From: Edolisoma coerulescens
Taxonomy: Eukaryota > Chordata > Aves > Passeriformes > Campephagidae
Direction: 5' to 3'
Assembly (NCBI GenBank): GCA_013397115.1
Contig: VWZW01005387.1
Coordinates: 1,753,062 to 1,817,061 of the forward strand
DNA: 64,000 nucleotides
Shown: in pieces, positions 61,930-64,000 of the stretch
Layout: the number at the start of each line of letters is the position of its first letter
Numbering within the stretch: position 1 is the stretch's first letter
Program-made: the position numbers and the translations under genes
The notes under the pieces: model-generated
Seen by the model: only the letters and a program-made list of their open reading frames with translations
Database searches by the model: none
What the model was told of the DNA's origin: nothing

Positions 61930-64000
61930 GCAGAGTCAATGAAAGAAAAGCCAAAGTCAATTTTTTAAGGTCTGTTCACATATATCATCCCGAGGAGAGA
62001 AAAAAAAAAAAAACATACGTAGATAGCTTTGGGAGTTATTACATTTTACAAAAGCAGTACCATCCTGCATGTGCAAAGTTGACTTTGCAAGAGCAAATTG
62101 GGTTATGTTGACAGTGCTTATTGAACTAAATTTAAATAATCTAAATCCATATTTAAATAATGAAATAGGGCCGTAAGGTACAGGTATAAAAGTGAATAAC
62201 CTCTGGTAAATGTTTAAAAGGTCAGCTGTACAAGTACATTGAGCTTGATACTACATCAGCTGCTTTTTAGAGAGCCTGATCACCCGATGCTCCACTATAA
62301 TCGTAGCTGGAGCTCCTCAAAGCTACCAGCATGCTGATCACTGCAAGGTGGTTGGGCTTGTTCGTTTTGTTCCTCCTGGCTTTTCAAGGACAGCAAATAA
62401 GAAGGAAACCCAGGAGAAATTAATGAAGCAAAGAGGGGAAAAAAGTTATCTAATAAGGGCCCCAGCAGCTGTCCAGTACATTAAATGTCTTCAGATAATG
62501 AAGCAAGGTCTGATTTACAAAAATTAAAAACCATCTCTAAAAAATAAAAAGATTTATTTGTTTTCCAGTGCCTTTAAGTCCTGCTAATAGTTATCAGCAT
62601 ACTACAAACTATTCATGTTCAATCCATGTAATGTTATCTTTGGCAGCCTCTTAGATTTTATGAACATTCCAACATGACAAACTAAGGAGATGGATTATAC
62701 ATTTTTTATCCAGGCATTAGGAACACACAGCCAGAACTGTTTTCCTTTTCGCTCTCAGAGTGATGAAGTTATCTCACTTGATACAGGCAAGATAAGAAAG
62801 GGGTGTCCCCTTAGAATTGCTTTTAGTTGTAAAGAGTGCACTTCAGCTGTGTTTATGCAGCACATGGTCAAGTGTTTAATAGTTTGCTTTGAATCAATAG
62901 TTTAAAATATGTTGAAACAGTAAAGATGTTATGTTGAAAATACAGCAATTCAGATTTAAAATTAAAAGGAATTAGAAACAAAAAGGGATTGAAAACAGAA
63001 TTTTAAGATTATGTGTATTATGCAATAATTTCCATGTTCTGTTTCTATATTTTGGAATCTCCTTGTATTTTAAGAAGTTTTTGTATTTTCTCTTGTCATG
63101 TTGCTTAAACATTATACAAGTAATCCAGGGCTGGTCTATTGCCATAGAGTTACTTAGTTCCTACAGCATTGTTAAGCATATTCATAAGTGAGATGGCATT
63201 TAAAGAAATACTTATGATTTCCAAATTGGAAGTCTATATTCTACAGAGAAAAAAAAAACAAAAAAGCTCAAGATACAATATACAACACTAGACTAAACAA
63301 AAGTTCCTTAAAACTCTATGACATTCATGGCCGTACCATCAATGTTTTGCAGTAAATGGGACTATTGTGGGTAAATATTGCACCATGTGTAACAAAGTGG
63401 TTACACTCGTCAAAATGCTATTTAATGTACTACATTTCTAAAGACATGGAAATAAAGGCATGCATTGGAAACTGTTAGCAGCAGAGTTAGAAAAATGTAT
63501 GCCCTTTGCAAGCTGTGCTTGTCCACATTTCTGTGTACTTACCCCTAAATGGCTTTCAGGAATCCATGCAGTTCTGCCTACCCAAGGCAAAGCCTGAGTG
63601 AGTCCTGACTATGCCAGGGCAATTCAGCTGACCACCATAAATTGGCAGGCATTCACAGGCACCTTCTCAGTTTCATCGTCAGACCCTAAGAGTGCAGAGT
63701 GGCTTTTCTGTTTCTCACTAATTGTGCCATTTCTTTGTAATAGAACCAGCAAAATTGACCCTGTCAATTGGTTTTTAGCTTTATCTCATTCACTGGAGAG
63801 CAGACAAGAATCTGAATGCAGCTGAGCCTTTCAACCAGCGGGATAGCTTGGCAATTGTCACTGTTTTCCTGGAGGTCAGTTACAGACATACTGAAAACAC
63901 GTGTCTTTCTCTTCCCTTTCCTTATCAAAACTGCAGTTATGAGGACTAGAAAAAATACGCCTTTGTGTTAAGTAGGTGTGTTAGCATAGAAACACATAAT
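61930..64000. other. Right end, no gene recognised
   Basis: AT-rich sequence with an A run at about 61999-62013. It should contain exons 4-7 of the pseudogene if they survive, but I found only weak resemblances (for example 62290-62385). Confidence 0.6.

Noticed and set aside
62290..62385. Possible relic of exon 4 of the CA pseudogene (GCTGATCACTGCAAGGTGG)
   Set aside because: Only a loose match to the ADGLAVVG segment, needs an insertion, and has no HWN motif.
62690..62730. Possible relic of exon 6 of the CA pseudogene (TTTTATCCAGGC resembling the YPG segment)
   Set aside because: The match is a few codons only and would occur by chance.
1..64000. CRISPR arrays, tRNA, rRNA, operons
   Set aside because: No spaced direct-repeat arrays, cloverleaf patterns or bacterial gene packing seen; this is vertebrate DNA.

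Overview
The window is vertebrate genomic DNA, almost certainly from a bird. Coding sequence is split into short exons with GT/AG borders, the intergenic DNA is AT-rich, promoters sit in CpG islands, and the recognisable dispersed repeats are 5'-truncated CR1 LINEs and one retroviral LTR. The LTR resembles those common in songbirds, but the order of bird is not certain.

The real gene content is a piece of the cytosolic alpha-carbonic anhydrase cluster. Two CA3-like genes lie in tandem on the minus strand. Gene 1 (exons 1-4 at 9783-266) runs off the left edge and its exons 5-7 are outside the window. Gene 2 (exons 1-7 at 39497-27075) is complete, encodes 262 residues, and keeps the three zinc-binding histidines and the CA3 hallmark Phe198 and Arg67/Arg91. 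Both genes have a TATA box inside an identical 13-bp promoter element, in a CpG island.

A third, decayed carbonic anhydrase is hidden on the plus strand: relics of exon 2 (60559-60763) and exon 3 (61811-61929) with stops, a frameshift and a lost zinc ligand. It is divergent to the CA3 genes, as CA1 is to CA3 in mammals, and its residues look CA1/CA2-like. I read it as a fossil, possibly of CA1.

The assembly is faulty between 36921 and 39693. Three single n bases mark joins, 1056 bp are present twice, and a second copy of the gene 2 promoter has been placed inside intron 2. The apparent extra promoter and exon 2 piece at 37936-38166 are artefacts.

Layout: 1-9783 gene 1; 9.8-27.1 kb spacer with one CR1, a minisatellite, a CA repeat and a few coding-looking scraps; 27.1-39.5 kb gene 2; 39.7-60.5 kb spacer with three CR1 pieces and two blocks homologous to blocks in the first spacer; 60.5-62 kb carbonic anhydrase pseudogene; the remainder shows no gene. 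The paired blocks (17.7/42.8 kb and 21.0/47.0 kb) show that the tandem duplication included 5' flanking DNA. No tRNA, rRNA, CRISPR or bacterial-type features were seen.
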